From the NCBI RefSeq assembly GCF_000003815.2, contig NC_049993.1, forward strand, positions 2,808,358 to 2,872,357: DNA of 64,000 nucleotides, read 5' to 3'. How positions within the stretch are numbered: position 1 is the stretch's first letter; the number at the start of each line of letters is the position of its first letter. The stretch comes from Branchiostoma floridae. Taxonomy: Eukaryota; Chordata; Leptocardii; Amphioxiformes; Branchiostomatidae. A program made the translations under genes and the position numbers. Below, one piece after another: positions 1 to 12,183 of the stretch. The notes beneath the pieces are model-generated. The model was not told the origin of the DNA. It saw nothing but the letters and a program-made list of their open reading frames with translations, and did no database searches.

Positions 1-490
1 GACAAATCTACTTTTTTCGCTACTTAAACAGTTGCAATGTATCTTGTATACAATATATAAAACTGATCTGCATTTGGAAAACGTATTCATAGCCTTTTCC
101 TGTTATGGTTATGAGTAATTTATGACATATGCTTGGTTAAGCGTGTAGGCGGACTGCAATTCACAGTACGAGGCATGTTTAATTTTGAATGATATTCTAG
201 ATAACAAAAAATTGTTTTCATATAAGAAAATACCAGCAATATAAATAATAATAAACAAAAAATACATTGTTAAAACCAAAATGAGTAATTATGTCAAAAT
301 GCCGGTCATGACTGCGATGAAAACATGAAAAAATGAAATTTTTGTAAAACTTTGTGAAAATGTTGCCAACTTATTTCAAGGAAGACTCACTAAATTTGGT
401 GGCTGTAGCGTAAGCTGTTCTGACGTTGTGCGACATAAAAGTTTTCCTAGGCCTCAAAAGCCACGTTAACCCCCCTCCCCCTGAATAGGG
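1..490. mobile_element. right part of a piggyBac-like non-autonomous element, cut by the window edge
   Basis: The last bases read as an inverted terminus (GAATAGGG) followed directly by TTAA at 491-494, the target site of piggyBac-type elements. Its interior matches 35370-35638 in order: an ATTCTAGATAAC block, a block around ATACATTGTTA, then a CCTCAAAAGCC block near the end. The copy at 34749-35638 has both ends, so this is the right part of the same family. It has no coding capacity in the visible part. The assignment to piggyBac rests on the TTAA flank and CCC-type ends; no transposase is present. Confidence 0.6.
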
Positions 491-494
491 TTAA

Positions 495-2239
495 ACCTTT
501 GAACGCCAGAGTTTCCTAGTGAAGTTATTATTCTCTCTACCGTTACTCTTTGGCTAATAGAAAGTTAAACATATTTATCTGGAAATTTTCCCCGCAGACC
601 TTCTAATCGGAGCCATGCCCTGTGATATTCATAATTTCATCGGTGGCATGTGGACCCTGGAGCTAATGACCTATCCTGTGTGGCCATTGAAACAAATCTT
701 GATCCCAAAGCCGATTTCACTAATACCAGCCGTAACTGTGAGTCGCAATTTGTGTCCCACTTCACTAAATAAATAAAAGATGTCCCACAGTTGGAGCAGA
801 CTTTTTAGGATCTATTGTGTCCCTGTTAAGGTGGAACATGTAAGAGATAGGTCTAAATTGTCCGTACAGATGCATTACAATCATGATGATATCATGAATC
901 ATAATTCATAATTGACATTAGAAACTGTTTTCAATAAGTGTCTTTGAGCATTGTGTAAGGGCTCGTTTGCATATGCGTTCTCATTTGTTTACATAGCAGG
1001 GACGATTGCCTAAGGCATAGTGGCAAAACGGCCGTTCTTATAAATGTTTTGCTTAGGGAGAGGTACAGCCAGAACATGATGTAGTTTCAGCTTTTTGTTT
1101 GAATAATTATGGATGTCATATTACCCTAGAAGGAATAGTACAATACATGTTTGAAATGAGAGATGTATGAATTATGCGTTTAGTCTGTTAATACATAATT
1201 TTATATACTGGTATTCTTACGAAAGCAATTCGTTTCAATAAGGTATTAGGAAAAATTCGTTCAAGACAAATGATATGCTTTCTCTATCTTAATGCAATGT
1301 ATTTTTCAGGTAAGAGGAGTGTTCTGTAAATATAATTTCATTTACAATAGGACAATTTGTCAAATTTTTTTCAGACTTCTTAACAGCGTAATACTTTACC
1401 TTGTAGGAAATATGGTTACTGTATGAAATTGTAACGCAACTCCTTAATTTTGCATTGTAAAATCACATTGTCTTAATAACAGAAATGTATGTAATTTCAT
1501 TAAAGATGAATAAACAAAAGGCATCGTTGTAACCCAATAGCAGAATAGTGATTCAATATTCTAATCTATTTCATCACTTTGAAGCTGGATATTTGATTAT
1601 CTAGGTAAAAAACATTTCAATTCAGCCTAATTAGTTACAGTTGTAAGCAAACGAGAGGTTCAATGCTATAAATCAATTTACATCGTCATTTTAATGCTAC
1701 CAACTTATTTGTGTATAATACAAAGTCTCGCTGTTAATGGCTACAACGGTATAGCAAAAGTCACATCTTAAATTGTTAAATCAGGCCCAAGCAACTTTCG
1801 GTAAATGGAATGTACCACAGAAAGTCATTAAAAAAAAACATCCAGAAGGTTTGACAATGAGAGTGTTCTTTGCAACTATGAAAATACATGAGTAAGTCAA
1901 AAGGAGATCAAGACTCCCTGTTTCCATGGAAACCAGTCATCACACCTCTAATACCATGGCAACAGGTATTTATCACACCGACGATAATTCGATAATTCTT
2001 GCACATTTACGATCGGTATCTGGATGTTTTACAACTTTTAATTTACATTTAAGCTATCAAAACTCCGACCAGTGGTATGGTAGCATAAGTTTACCAAGCT
2101 ATCTCCTTACTCCCCCCAACACACAACTCCATGGCACAACTATAAAACATTCCATCTTAATCTCAGTACAGTCATACTACATTTCTTGAATCCTTTTGAA
2201 ACATGCTAATGATTTATCGGATATGCAGAGTTAACGTAT
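495..2239. other. AT-rich intergenic stretch, no gene recognised
   Basis: I find no exon with recognisable protein similarity, no RNA gene and no clear repeat structure here. Short open frames such as the one at 1926-2189 have no family resemblance and lie in low-complexity AT-rich sequence. Confidence 0.5.
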
Positions 2240-2389
2240 AACTAGAAAGGCCGACATTTGCTTGAGAGCAAATACAGCATATTTCAGCCATCTCCCTCCC
2301 CATGCAACAATAGGCTATTTCAAAATCACCCATTTGAAACATCACTTTTACTAATGACGGTTTAACCCAAAAATGAGTCTTACAAAATT

Positions 2390-3035
2390 CCCCCGTTCAA
2401 GAATGGACTCCAGTGCACCCTATGTGAATTTGCACAATAGACCAGTCCAGAAATACTCCCACTGAAACGTCAGCCTTTTGAATAAGAAACCAAATCCAAA
2501 ATTGAATTTAGCAAAAAAGATCCCAGTGCATAAAAAGGTATAATAGACCAGTCTAAAAACACTTCCACTAAAATTGAATTTTGAATCATCACCCGTTCAA
2601 AACTGAATTTGAAAAAATTCCCTTTCCGTGTGCAAAAAATGGACTCTTCCATGTAAAGTAGAGCAGTCCAAAAATACATCCGCTAAAATAGGACTTTGAC
2701 ATAATCACTGAAGTCCAAAAAATGGATTTAAAAAAAAGCCCCCTCTATGCAAGAATGGACTCTTTCAGAACACCCATGTAAAATTGCAAATTAGACCAGT
2801 CCAAAAATAACCCTACTGAAAGACTTTGACAAACTAGAAGTCACCAAAGTCCAAAATATGAATTTTGAAAAATCCCCCCTCCGTGCGAGAATAGACTCTT
2901 CCAGCACACATTCTGTAAAATTGCAAAATAGACCTGTCCAAAAATGCATCCACTGAAAGACTTCACCAGTCCAATGATGAATTTAAAAAAGAAATGAACC
3001 CCTCCGTGTAAGAATGGACTCTTCCAGATAAAACC
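2390..3035 (+). repeat. degenerate tandem repeat inside Rep-A, unit about 125 bp, about 5 copies
   Basis: The block AATAGACCAGTCCAAAAATA recurs with small changes near 2440, 2545, 2665, 2793 and 2930. Each is followed by a variant of CCACTGAAAGACTTTGAC and then GAATGGACTCTTCCAG. The copies are too diverged to code. Confidence 0.65.
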
Positions 3036-3229
3036 GGGCTCGCTGATTGGCTGCCACCCCCCCCCCCTCTTTAGGATATAGATTCAGGCTAAGTGATTGG
3101 TTACCTATCTAATTAGATTAAATAGACATATATGCCAGTAGGTGCAATCTGCAGCTGGGGGTCAACGACCTTAAGGTCATTGACCCCTCTGACTATTGGA
3201 GAATGACCAAAAAATCCCCAAATATATAA

Positions 3230-3720
3230 TTTTGACGTAGTCTATGACAAAAATTATACATGTGTCATTTGAATAAATATCTAGTGCACCCTTTTACCAA
3301 AATTTAGGTCATTTGGTTTTAAAACCAGAGCACAAGAGCCAAAAGTGTACTTTTTGGTCATAAAATGGCCAAATAATCGCAAAATTGAGCATTTTATTGT
3401 ACCGTATGCCTCAAGTGTTATTGGATCCATGTATGCATATGTCTAGGGCACTCCTATAATAAATTTCAGGTCATCCGGTTCTAAAACCATGGTACAGGAG
3501 CCAAAAGTGTCCTTTTTTGGTAAAAAAATGACCAAAAAATCGCAAAAATAAGTATTTCGTTATACTGTACACCAAAACTGATATTGAATCTATATGGGGG
3601 ACTTATCAAGGCACATCTGGACCAAATTTCAGCTCATTCGGTTATAATACTAGGGTACAGGGGGCCCATATATACAGTTTTGGTCTTAAGATGACCAAAA
3701 AACCTTAATAAAATCATTTA
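3230..3720 (+). repeat. tandem repeat inside Rep-A, unit about 160 bp, about 3 copies
   Basis: Each unit has a TTTCAGGTCATTCGGTT-like block, then AGGAGCCAAAAGTG, then AAAATGGCCAAAAAATCGCA, then a GTACCGTATGCC-like block. The same unit is present in the other Rep-A copies, best preserved at 58480-59130. Confidence 0.7.
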
Positions 3721-3919
3721 AGAGATAGATATGGAAAAAATGAAAAAAAAGTCCGAGGGTATTGGTCCACTCTACCCTTGTGCCAAATTTCAAGTAATTT
3801 GGTTGAGGAACAACGGAGATACCGTGTTCTGAAGATTTGACAGGAGAAAGAAAGAAAGAAGAAACATTACGAATACAATATATTTCACCATACCTATGGT
3901 ATGGCTGAAATATAATTAA

Positions 3920-5733
3920 GGGTTAATGACCCGCCCCGAGGTGTATATGGTGTCATAACGCAAAGGACCACGCGTTATGACACCATGTACACCGAGGAAC
4001 AGGCGGGTCATTAACGTTTATTTTCATATAGCCTACTGAGCCTACCCAAACTTGCAAACTCCTGTATGAGGCACAGATCCCTTGGTATTATACGTGTGAA
4101 TTCCTTTGTTGAATTTCTGAAAATTCACATTTGTTCTTTGGTACATACATTTGTAAGAAGATTTCAGATTGCATTTTGAAACCAAAATTTCCACACAGAA
4201 AATATTCGAAACATTGTAGTCTTTGGCTCTTTAGAACATCAATGTTAACAGAAGGAGCCATCCCCCCCCTTCTTGAAGTCTATACTTATTTCCTCTGCTC
4301 TGGCATACATTTCGCTCCTTTTAATTGGCCAATGCCTTCATATCCTGTGTGTATCGCTCCTTCTGATTGGTCAGAATGAATAAAATTTGCATCGACACTA
4401 GTGCCGGTGTCAATTCATTCTGACCAATCAGAAGGGCGATACCCGCCGGACTGGCGGGAATCTTTGTGTTACGGCGTCATAACCAACTTGGAACGGGGCC
4501 TTCTGATTGGTTCGCGGCGCCTGGCTATATGATAATATTCATTTTTTCTATATCTCAATAATTACGTTTTTACTACCACGCCCAATTAATTTTTTATGAT
4601 TTACAGAGATGTGATTTGCATAAACGAATCAACATGGCCCCACAGTTAAAAATTAACAATTCTACCACCAACCATAAAAGTACCAACATGTTCCATCTTA
4701 CAAAAAGAATTTTACGGCTTAACATTATAGTTGCAGGGATTATCGTGAACGTACGTTCTTTCTTTCTACAGCTGACCCACTGTTGGTTTCCGAGAATGGG
4801 ACCACAACTCTTATACCACCACCCACCTCCATAGCACTCAGCACAGCTAAATGTTTCGATGATATCGTTGTCCCTGTCAACAGTACTAAACGCAAATCCA
4901 GAATGGGGGTGGATATCACAGAATTTCCCCTCTACACTTTGTGGACCGGCATCCAGTCTGTAGTTATGCTATTCATCAGAAACCCTAGGTAGAGAAATTT
5001 GAATACTCAGAACAAACCAATAAGAATATAGTGTATTATCATATAGCAGGGCGCCGCGGACCAATCAGAAGTCCCCATTCCACGTTGGTTATGACGCAGT
5101 AACACATAGATTCCGGCCAGGCAGGTGTGTATCTCTCCTCTGCTTGGTCAGAATGAATTGACACCGGCACCGGTGTCGATTTGCATCGACACCGGCGCCA
5201 GTGTCGATTCATTTTGACCAATCATAAGGAGCGAAAGTAAGGTATATGCAGGCAATGGCCAATCAAAAGGAGCAAAACATATGACAGAGCAGAGGGACTA
5301 AGTGCAGAATGGCTCATTCTGTTTACATTGATAATGATTTATGTTGTTCTAAAAAGCCAAAGACTGCAATGTTTCGAATATTTTCTGTGGAAATGTTGGT
5401 TTCAAAATGCAATCTTTAATCTTCTTACAAATGTATGTACCAAAGAACAAAAGTGAATTTCAGACATTCGACAAAGAAATTCACACGTATAGTACCAAGG
5501 GATCTATGCGTAATACAAGAGTTTGCAAGTTTGGGTAGGCTATATGATAATAACGTTAATGACCCGCCTGTTCCTCGGTGTACATGGTGTCATAACGCCT
5601 GGTCCTTTGCTATAACCACCGAATAAAAGCACCGAGTGAGCGAAGCGAACAAGGTGGTTTTATTAGGTGGTTATGGCAAAGGACCAGGCGTTATGACACC
5701 ATATACACCGAGAAACAGGGGGGTCATTAACCC
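3920..5733. mobile_element. fold-back (long inverted repeat) element, about 1.8 kb
   Basis: The element begins GGGTTAATGACCCGCC and ends with the inverse, GGTCATTAACCC. Its arms are about 650-700 bases: the block at 4021-4480 (AACTTGCAAACTCC, AATTCACATTTGTTC, CCAAAGACTACAATG in inverse) reappears reverse-complemented at 5140-5550. Nested in the arms are smaller palindromes built on CACCGGTGTCG-like units and an inverted pair around CATAACG...CGTTATG. The centre (about 4560-5030) is unique and non-coding. It is flanked by TTAA on the left and TTAT on the right; a half-copy at 42126-42555 has TTAA at its end, so a TTAA target is plausible. Confidence 0.8.
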
Positions 5734-6321
5734 TTATTTAAACTATAGGTTTGGTTCATCAGGTTGGTACATGGGAATATGGGTTAAATGGAGTAGTTGC
5801 ACTATTAAATAAAAAAAATACAGGTTAGGAATCCATTAATGTTTTGAAGGTTGACAATAAGTGACACGAAAGGCATACCCTTAGAATATGCTTTGAATAA
5901 GGCTAAAATAAGCTAAAGAAAAACTATGTTGCCACTAAACCTTCTTCAAATGTCTCCTCGTCTTTATAAAAAAAAGTGTGTAATTGATATCACTAAAACA
6001 TGATTTTGGAAAAAAAGCTCAGCATACATTAGACACGTCGCTATTATAATGTATGACGTACTTAAATTAACCGGAGCTGAAAGCAGAGATGTATTGTTTT
6101 CCTTTTCTTGTCCAGTCGATCCGATGACTGTAGTTCTTCTTTTTGGTCAGTAGATGAAGGTAGTCATTGCCGAGCCAGTATTCACCGATCTTGTTCCCGA
6201 AACCACGCCTGTAGTCCGCCCAGGTACGGTTAAACGGAACTGATCCGTCAAGCCGTCGCTGAATGACAGTCCAGCCTCCTCATAAAATCATTACCTCCAT
6301 GAAAAATTAAGGTATAGTTTT

Positions 6322-6323
<2 letters not shown>
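5734..6323. other. intergenic, no gene recognised
   Basis: This AT-rich stretch between the fold-back element and the GT repeat shows no exon, RNA gene or repeat that I can support. The block at 6100-6280 is less AT-rich, but I could not match it to a protein family. Confidence 0.4.

Positions 6324-6354
<31 letters not shown>
6324..6354 (+). repeat. (GT)n microsatellite, about 15 units
   Basis: Perfect GT dinucleotide run. It marks one end of the interspersed repeat that follows. Confidence 0.95.
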
Positions 6355-6355
<1 letters not shown>

Positions 6356-6359
<4 letters not shown>

Positions 6360-7100
6360 GGATATTTGTGGACATTATAACTCTTGATGGACCACGATGA
6401 TATTTAAAATGGGGTTAGGGGTTGGGAAGACGAAGGTCAAGGTCAATTTTGGGCCCCCTGGTGTGTGACCTTGGTACTGCAGCAGAACTTCAATTTTTTG
6501 TCTCTTTTTACCTGGACATGCTATGGTCTTGACTTCTTGGTGGCAGATAGCTTTTGATGCAAGGAAGAAGTGGTGTATGTTTGGGCCCCCTAGCAGCTTG
6601 CTCTGGAACTGCAGGAGCAATTTTGTCAAAATCTTCGAAGGAGCATAATAGAACATAAGAATGATGGATGTCCATGATATTTGGTATAAGGTACCTGTGG
6701 CAGAGATATACATAATGATATGCAAATTATGCAAATTTGGACTTAATTTGCATAATTCATGAGGAAAATCCATATTTACAGTATTTTCCAATATAGGACT
6801 CAAATGCATGTTACATATGTAGTTTGTGGCAGGCGGTAGTTAAGCAGATACTAATTTTGCAAATAATTCCCTAATTTGCATAATTAATTTGAAAGTTTCC
6901 AAATTCTTCTTAGTACGTGTAGTAAATGATTTGGCTGTCGACACTGTGACCTGTGTACGTTAGTGAAAGGTGTACATAAACAAGCATAAATTATGCAAAT
7001 GTGAAAGGCATTTGCATAATCAGAATATTTCATGGAGGTATGAAGTCTCCAAACTTTTGTTTGATTTAGTAAAGGACCTTTCATGGCTCAAGTTTTTAAA
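6356..7100 (+). repeat. GT-tailed interspersed repeat, copy 1
   Basis: Diagnostic blocks in order are GTTGGGAAGACGAAGGTCAA, TTGGTACTGCAGCAGAACTT, GGACATGCTATGGTCTTGA, GCAAGGAAGAAGTGGTGT and CTCTGGAACTGCAGGAGC, then stretches rich in ATTTGCATAAT. The same blocks occur near 31775-32370, 43365-43570 and, inverted, 61574-62335. A GT- or GTCT-type microsatellite lies at one end of each copy that I can follow. The order of retention suggests a truncated retroelement or SINE-like repeat, but no coding domain is visible. Confidence 0.65.
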
Positions 7101-8390
7101 TTTTCTTCTTACACTTAATGCCACAATGTTTCGGTATTTGTTTAAGATTTTGGACACTTTAATGCGCAAGTTGGTCAAACTCAAACCAAGGAAACACTGT
7201 GGTCGTTACACCGTCGGCGCAGCCGGGCGTTCAAATTCACTGCTCTTCCCGTGTGTAAACAGATAACTCTTGAGTCGGGAACAGGTGAAGTGTACTCCGA
7301 ATCGACTAGAAATCGCGCGTGTAAACCCTACCATGTTTTTCTAGGATCACACAGTCTGTGATGGAATAGTAACTTCTATCAATGACATTATCGAAAAACG
7401 AACAAATCAAATGCGAGGGTCAATAAAGAAGATGGAGCAAGAACAAAAGATGCCTATAACCAAGTTTGCAATTTTCTTGCTCTAACATTGAATGCAAAAG
7501 TCGAATTTAGGCACTCGGAGTTGAAAAATTTACTCTATAATGGTGAAGAGCTGGATAAAAGTTGATGAATCAAATTGACCAGCGGTGCTAGTGTCCGGTT
7601 GGATTGAACATCCAATTCTTCTCGTTTGTGTGGCAGCTTTGAACGCAATCGAATTGCAATAGCAGGTACATGGAGTAGAACGTGTATTTCCCGAAACCAC
7701 GAAGCAGCTCAAGAGACCAATTCCAATTTTCAGGCTTTATTACATATATAAGCACATATAGAGCAAACAGTATGTGTCGTTCAATGTCTAAACTGCAATT
7801 ACGTTTGCAACTAATCTTCTCTATTCCATGGGAAAACAATACAAGACCTGCATGTACATGTATATTGTACATCATCCATGTAGTTCACCTACTGATACTA
7901 GTCAAGTCAAGTCAAAGTTTATTACACAACAATTAAGACGGGTACAATGCAAGGGAAGCAATATATATTGTAAGTGTGTACGACAACAAGCTGTAAATTA
8001 CCATCAATCTATTACAGGCTATACATAAGAATATCCTAGGACATACAATAATGAATAAAGGATGCCTACCAGACAATAATGAGAGAAGACAAAATGTACA
8101 ATGTATGTCAAAGCGTCACACATCAGTCTACTCGCTACTTATGTAAATATAACACAAACTACACGTATATTCTATGTAAAAACCAATGTATATTAAAATA
8201 AAGAGCTGGATACCTACTATATATTTGTTATCTTACAATGTTTATATTCTAAAGTCGTTATTATGAGGTTTCATTTGTTTACATTGATGTATTTATATAT
8301 CGTTCCTAGATATACGGTAGCGGTACATGACACGAGTACATAGAATAACTCTCTGCTTGTTTTGGATACTGGTCGATAAGGCGTCAGAAG
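7101..8390. other. intergenic with a possible LINE-type tail on the minus strand
   Basis: No exon is recognised. On the minus strand the segment ending near 7895 reads AATAAACTTTGACTTGACTT, a short-tandem tail of the kind left at the 3' end of truncated non-LTR retrotransposons. The body upstream on that strand (about 7920-8230) has no readable reverse-transcriptase fragment. Confidence 0.35.
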
Positions 8391-8910
8391 GATGACGGCT
8401 GAGACACAACGGTTTACCGGTTTCGACCTTTTATTCAAAAGTCTTCATCAGAATGACAAGAGAGTGGTACCGCACTGGCTTTTATAGCCTCTACTCTAGT
8501 TAGGGCGGTGCGCCCTGAGCAGTTAGGGCAGGAGATAGCCAATCAGATTACAGGATATCATATTGCACTAGCTATGTGGCCAATCAGAGTATAGGGTTCA
8601 ATGGCCAATCAGCTTACAGGATATCGTTATGCACTGGATAGATCTGGCCAATCAGAGCGTGGTCCATTGTTCTCCCGGCCAATCAGCTTATGGGATGTCA
8701 TCTTGCACTGGCTGTATGGCCAATCAGAGTATTGGGTTCAGTGGCCAATCAGCTTACAGGATATCGTTTTGCACTAACTAGATTTGGCCAATCAGAGCCT
8801 ATGTCTAGTCAGGTTAGGGCGCTCTGAGCGTAGTCCATTGTTCTCCTGACCAATAAGGTAGTTCGTCTCATAGACGATTGTTCTACTGGCCAATCAGGTT
8901 ACACTTAGTG
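8391..8910. repeat. CCAATCAG-rich degenerate tandem array
   Basis: GGCCAATCAG or a one-base variant occurs about ten times between 8535 and 8895. It alternates between blocks reading CTTACAGGATATCGTT and AGAGTATTGGGTTCAGTGGC, with one larger unit of about 170 bases repeated from 8579. The start of the region (8391-8480, minus-strand sense) has the CTGATGAAG...GGTCGAAACCGGT arrangement seen next to some retroelement ends; that part is a weak inference. Confidence 0.6.
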
Positions 8911-9579
8911 CCCTATGCCCTTTGTTCTATGACATCATCCGTTAGGCGGGAGATACAGACATGGACACAGCACGAAAACAACTATTTAAGCAAAGTTTCA
9001 GAGATACGTATAAAAACCTTAAATGCGGAGAAATATTTCAGAAGATTTTAAGATCTATTAAAGGCATCGGAAACATACATCTGGCCTTTACGTAAGATTT
9101 CAGCGTTTGTAAATGTAACTTAATCTGTCGTGTTTCTTTACGTGAATTTTACATGTATTTTAGTATGCCGAAAAGACAACTTAAATGTGTCAAAAGTTAT
9201 AAAAAAATCATCCGTTTTACTGTTTTACCACTGTGCTAATATTTCAAGTTTTTAAATATAAAACTGAGAAATACCGTTTCTCTAGATCTGTTTACCAAAA
9301 TTACCTCGGCTATGTCAAATATAATAAGCCTTTGTCTGGCGTTTGATAAAGCATTGCGTCATCTGTTCTAAAACAGTGGCAAGATTTACTGTCAAAACTG
9401 ACAATTGCGTTTTCCGGGACAAAATGTTATTTTAATACCTCAGAAAAGTCAAATACAATATTCTTCTATGTTGTTTGTTCCGAAAGCATATGACGTATTC
9501 GATCTTTCTGTGCGCAATTTTTGATTCGAACAGGAAATACCTCTTACGTTTAGCTTATATGCGCTCCCTTACGTTACAT
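8911..9579. other. spacer before the minisatellite, no gene recognised
   Basis: AT-rich sequence without recognisable exons. The last bases (from about 9550) begin to resemble the minisatellite unit that follows (TTAGCTTATATG, ATGAAATG). Confidence 0.4.
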
Positions 9580-11290
9580 GAAATGCTGCATTTTTCTGTT
9601 AAATATACGGCATCTGTAATCTATTTCAAACCGCCGTTTACGCAAAGAAGGGGGGGCTTCCCCGGTTTAGCTTATATGTTGCCAAGAGGTATATGAAATG
9701 TTGCGTATTTCTGTTAAACATACGACATGTTTAATCTTTGAATCCGCTCAGTTTAAGCAAACAAGGGAGACCTCCCCCGTTTAGCTTATATGTTGCCAAA
9801 ACTGTACATGAAATGTTGCGTATTTCTGTTGAACATACGACATGTTTAATCTTTGAATCCGCGCAGTTTAAGCGAACTAGGGGAGACCTCCCCCGTTTAA
9901 CTTATATGTTGTCAAGACGTATATGAAATGTTGGGTATTTCTGTTGAACATACGACATTTTTAATCTTTGAATCCGCGCACTTTTAAGCGAACACGGGGA
10001 GACCTCCCCCGTTTAGCTTATATGTTGCCAAAACGTATATAAAATTTTGCGTATTTCTGTTGAACATACGACATGTTTAATCTTTGAATCCGCGCAGTTT
10101 AAGCGAACTAGGGGAGACCTCCCCCCTTTAGCTTATATGTTGTCAAAACGTAAATGAAATGTTGCGTATTTCTGTTGAACACACGACATGTTTAATCTTT
10201 GAATCCGCGCAGTTTAAGCGAACTAGGGGAGACCTCCCCCATTTAGCTTATATGTTGCCAAAACGTACATGAAATTTTGCGTATTTCTGTTGAACATACG
10301 ACATGTTTAATCTTTAAATCCGCGCAGTTTAATCGAACTAGGAGAGACCTCCCCCGTTTAACTTATATGTTGTCAAGACGTATATGAAATGTTGGGTATT
10401 TCTGTTGAACATACGACATTTTTAATCTTTGAATCCGCACAGTTTAAGCGAACACGGGGAGACCTCCTCCGTTTAGCTTATATGTTGCCAAAACGTATAT
10501 AAAATTTTGCGTATTTCTGTTGAACATACGACGTGTTTAATCTTTGAATCTGCGCAGTTTAAGCGAACTAGGGGAGACCTCCCCCGTTTAACTTATATGT
10601 TGTCAAGACGTATATGAAATGTTGGGTATTTCTGTTGAACATACGACATTTTTAATCTTTGAATCCGCACAGTTTAAGCGAACACGGGGAGACCTCCTCC
10701 GTTTAGCTTATATGTTGCCAAAACGTATATAAAATTTTGCGTATTTCTGTTAAACATACGACATGTTTAATCTTTGAATCTGCGCAGTTTAAGCGAACTA
10801 GGGGAGACCTCCCCCGTTTAACTTATATGTTGCCAAGACGTACATGAAATGTTGCGTATTTCTGTTGAACATACGGCATGTTTAATCTTTGAATCCGCGC
10901 AGTTTAAACGAACTAGGGGAGACCTCCCCCGTTTAGCTTATATGTTGCCAAGACGTACATGAAATATTGCGTATTTCTGTTGAACATACGACATGTTTAA
11001 TCTTTGAATCCGCGCAGTTTAAACGAACTAGGGGGGACCTCCCCCGTTTAGCTTATATGTTGCCAAGACGTACCTGAAATGTTGCGTATTTCTGTTGAAC
11101 ATACGACATGTTTAATCTTTGAATCCGCGCAGTTTCAGCGAACACGGGGAGACCTCCCCCCTTTAGCTTATATGTTGCCAAAACGTACATGAAATGTTGC
11201 GTATTTCTGTTTAACATACGACATGTTTAATCTTTGAATCTGTGAATCTGCGCAGTTTAAGCGAACACGGGGAGACCTCTCCCGTTAAAA
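9580..11290. repeat. minisatellite, 115-116 bp unit, about 14-15 copies, with 230-bp dimers
   Basis: TTTAATCTTTGAATCCG starts at 9730, 9845, 9960, 10076 and 10191 and continues to about 11225, giving spacings of 115, 115, 116 and 115. Each unit carries GTTTAGCTTATATGTTGCCA, a TATTTCTGTTGAACATACGA block and GGGGAGACCTCCCC, whose 6-base arms can form a hairpin with a 2-base loop. Three stretches starting near 9896, 10357 and 10587 share the same pair of variants (GTTGTCAAGACG...TTGGGTATT, then ATATAAAATTTTGC). A two-unit 230-bp block has therefore itself been duplicated. The first and last units are diverged. Confidence 0.95.
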
Positions 11291-12178
11291 GCTCCTTGGT
11301 TTAGCTTATACTTTTGTGTAGTGAGTGGTGTTTAATCATGATATTTTTCTTACTATCAAACGGCGAGCATTTCTTTCGTAAGATTGGCTGGCTGGAATAT
11401 TATTTGTGTCGACCTTTTTAATTTGTACACAGTGCGCAACTATTCTAAGTTTTATTGTATTGGATACAAACGATTTGTTAGGGACCAATAGGAGATATTG
11501 TTCAATATGAAATTCGTTTTTTTTTTAATGTATCCTTTTACTTGAACTCTTAGTTTCCTGTTGTCTGCCGGACAGAAGCTCGTCTTTAAGGCATTCTTTA
11601 AACGTGTTTCTAAAGCAGTTGGGGCTCTTGGTATGGTTCAGTCACATATTATATTTGGCACCCATATCTGTAGGGTGTAAATCACACCTAAAGAATCCTG
11701 GCTTGTTATTGTATAACAGTTTCATTACACACTTTAATTAACAATTATGCCACTGGACAGGCTGGTTAATCTCATGCAATATTCAATGAATTGAGTCTGT
11801 GTTTTTATGTATAGTAGGACGTTACTAGGAACATGGTCAAATCGCCCATCCCGTTAACTGAACTATTTGGTAACCAGAAGACAAATCTAGCAAAAGTTTA
11901 GGAGGAATAATTGAAGATCGGAAACCTCTTAAAAATCGCAGGCTGCACTATCGTAATGGTTTGGTTTGCTAATGTATTGGATTTGCATATTGTCTCTAAC
12001 TTCATTGTGTTTACTGCGTCTGATTAAAATAGGGTGATCAATATCATAACAACAAACTTTTTTTCTATAAAGCATCTCGATTTAATTAGAATTTAAAACA
12101 CTGGTATACCATGACCTTTGTTTGACAATGTGTAATGGGATCCAAATACATTGCACATGAATCGGTTGGGGCAAAGTT
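11291..12178. other. intergenic, no gene recognised
   Basis: AT-rich sequence between the minisatellite and the tRNA-like gene. I see no exon, and no structure beyond short A/T runs. Confidence 0.4.
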
Positions 12179-12182
12179 AAAA
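12179..12182 (-). terminator. RNA polymerase III terminator (TTTT) of the tRNA-like gene
   Basis: On the minus strand four T residues follow immediately after the discriminator A (12183). This is the standard Pol III stop signal, at the expected place. Confidence 0.6.
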
Positions 12183-12183
12183 T

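Larger units (their letters stand above)
2240..3919 (+). repeat. Rep-A interspersed repeat, copy 1
   Basis: One end is AACTAGAAAGG followed by a block ending CATATTTCAGCCAT; the other is a GAAAGAAAG-rich block followed by CCATACCTATGGTATGG and GGCTGAAATATAATTA. The same ends bound copies at 45902-47695 (same strand) and 58231-61573 (opposite strand). The inner ends form a short inverted repeat (ATTTCAGCCAT / ATGGCTGAAAT), so a DNA-transposon origin is possible. The interior consists of two tandem arrays and no coding sequence. The right end abuts the fold-back element at 3920, which appears to have inserted in or beside its terminal ATAATTA. Confidence 0.75.

Noticed and set aside
9580-11290. 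Possible CRISPR-like array of regular repeats
   Set aside because: The whole 115-bp unit is conserved with no unique spacers, and the context is eukaryotic. It is a minisatellite.
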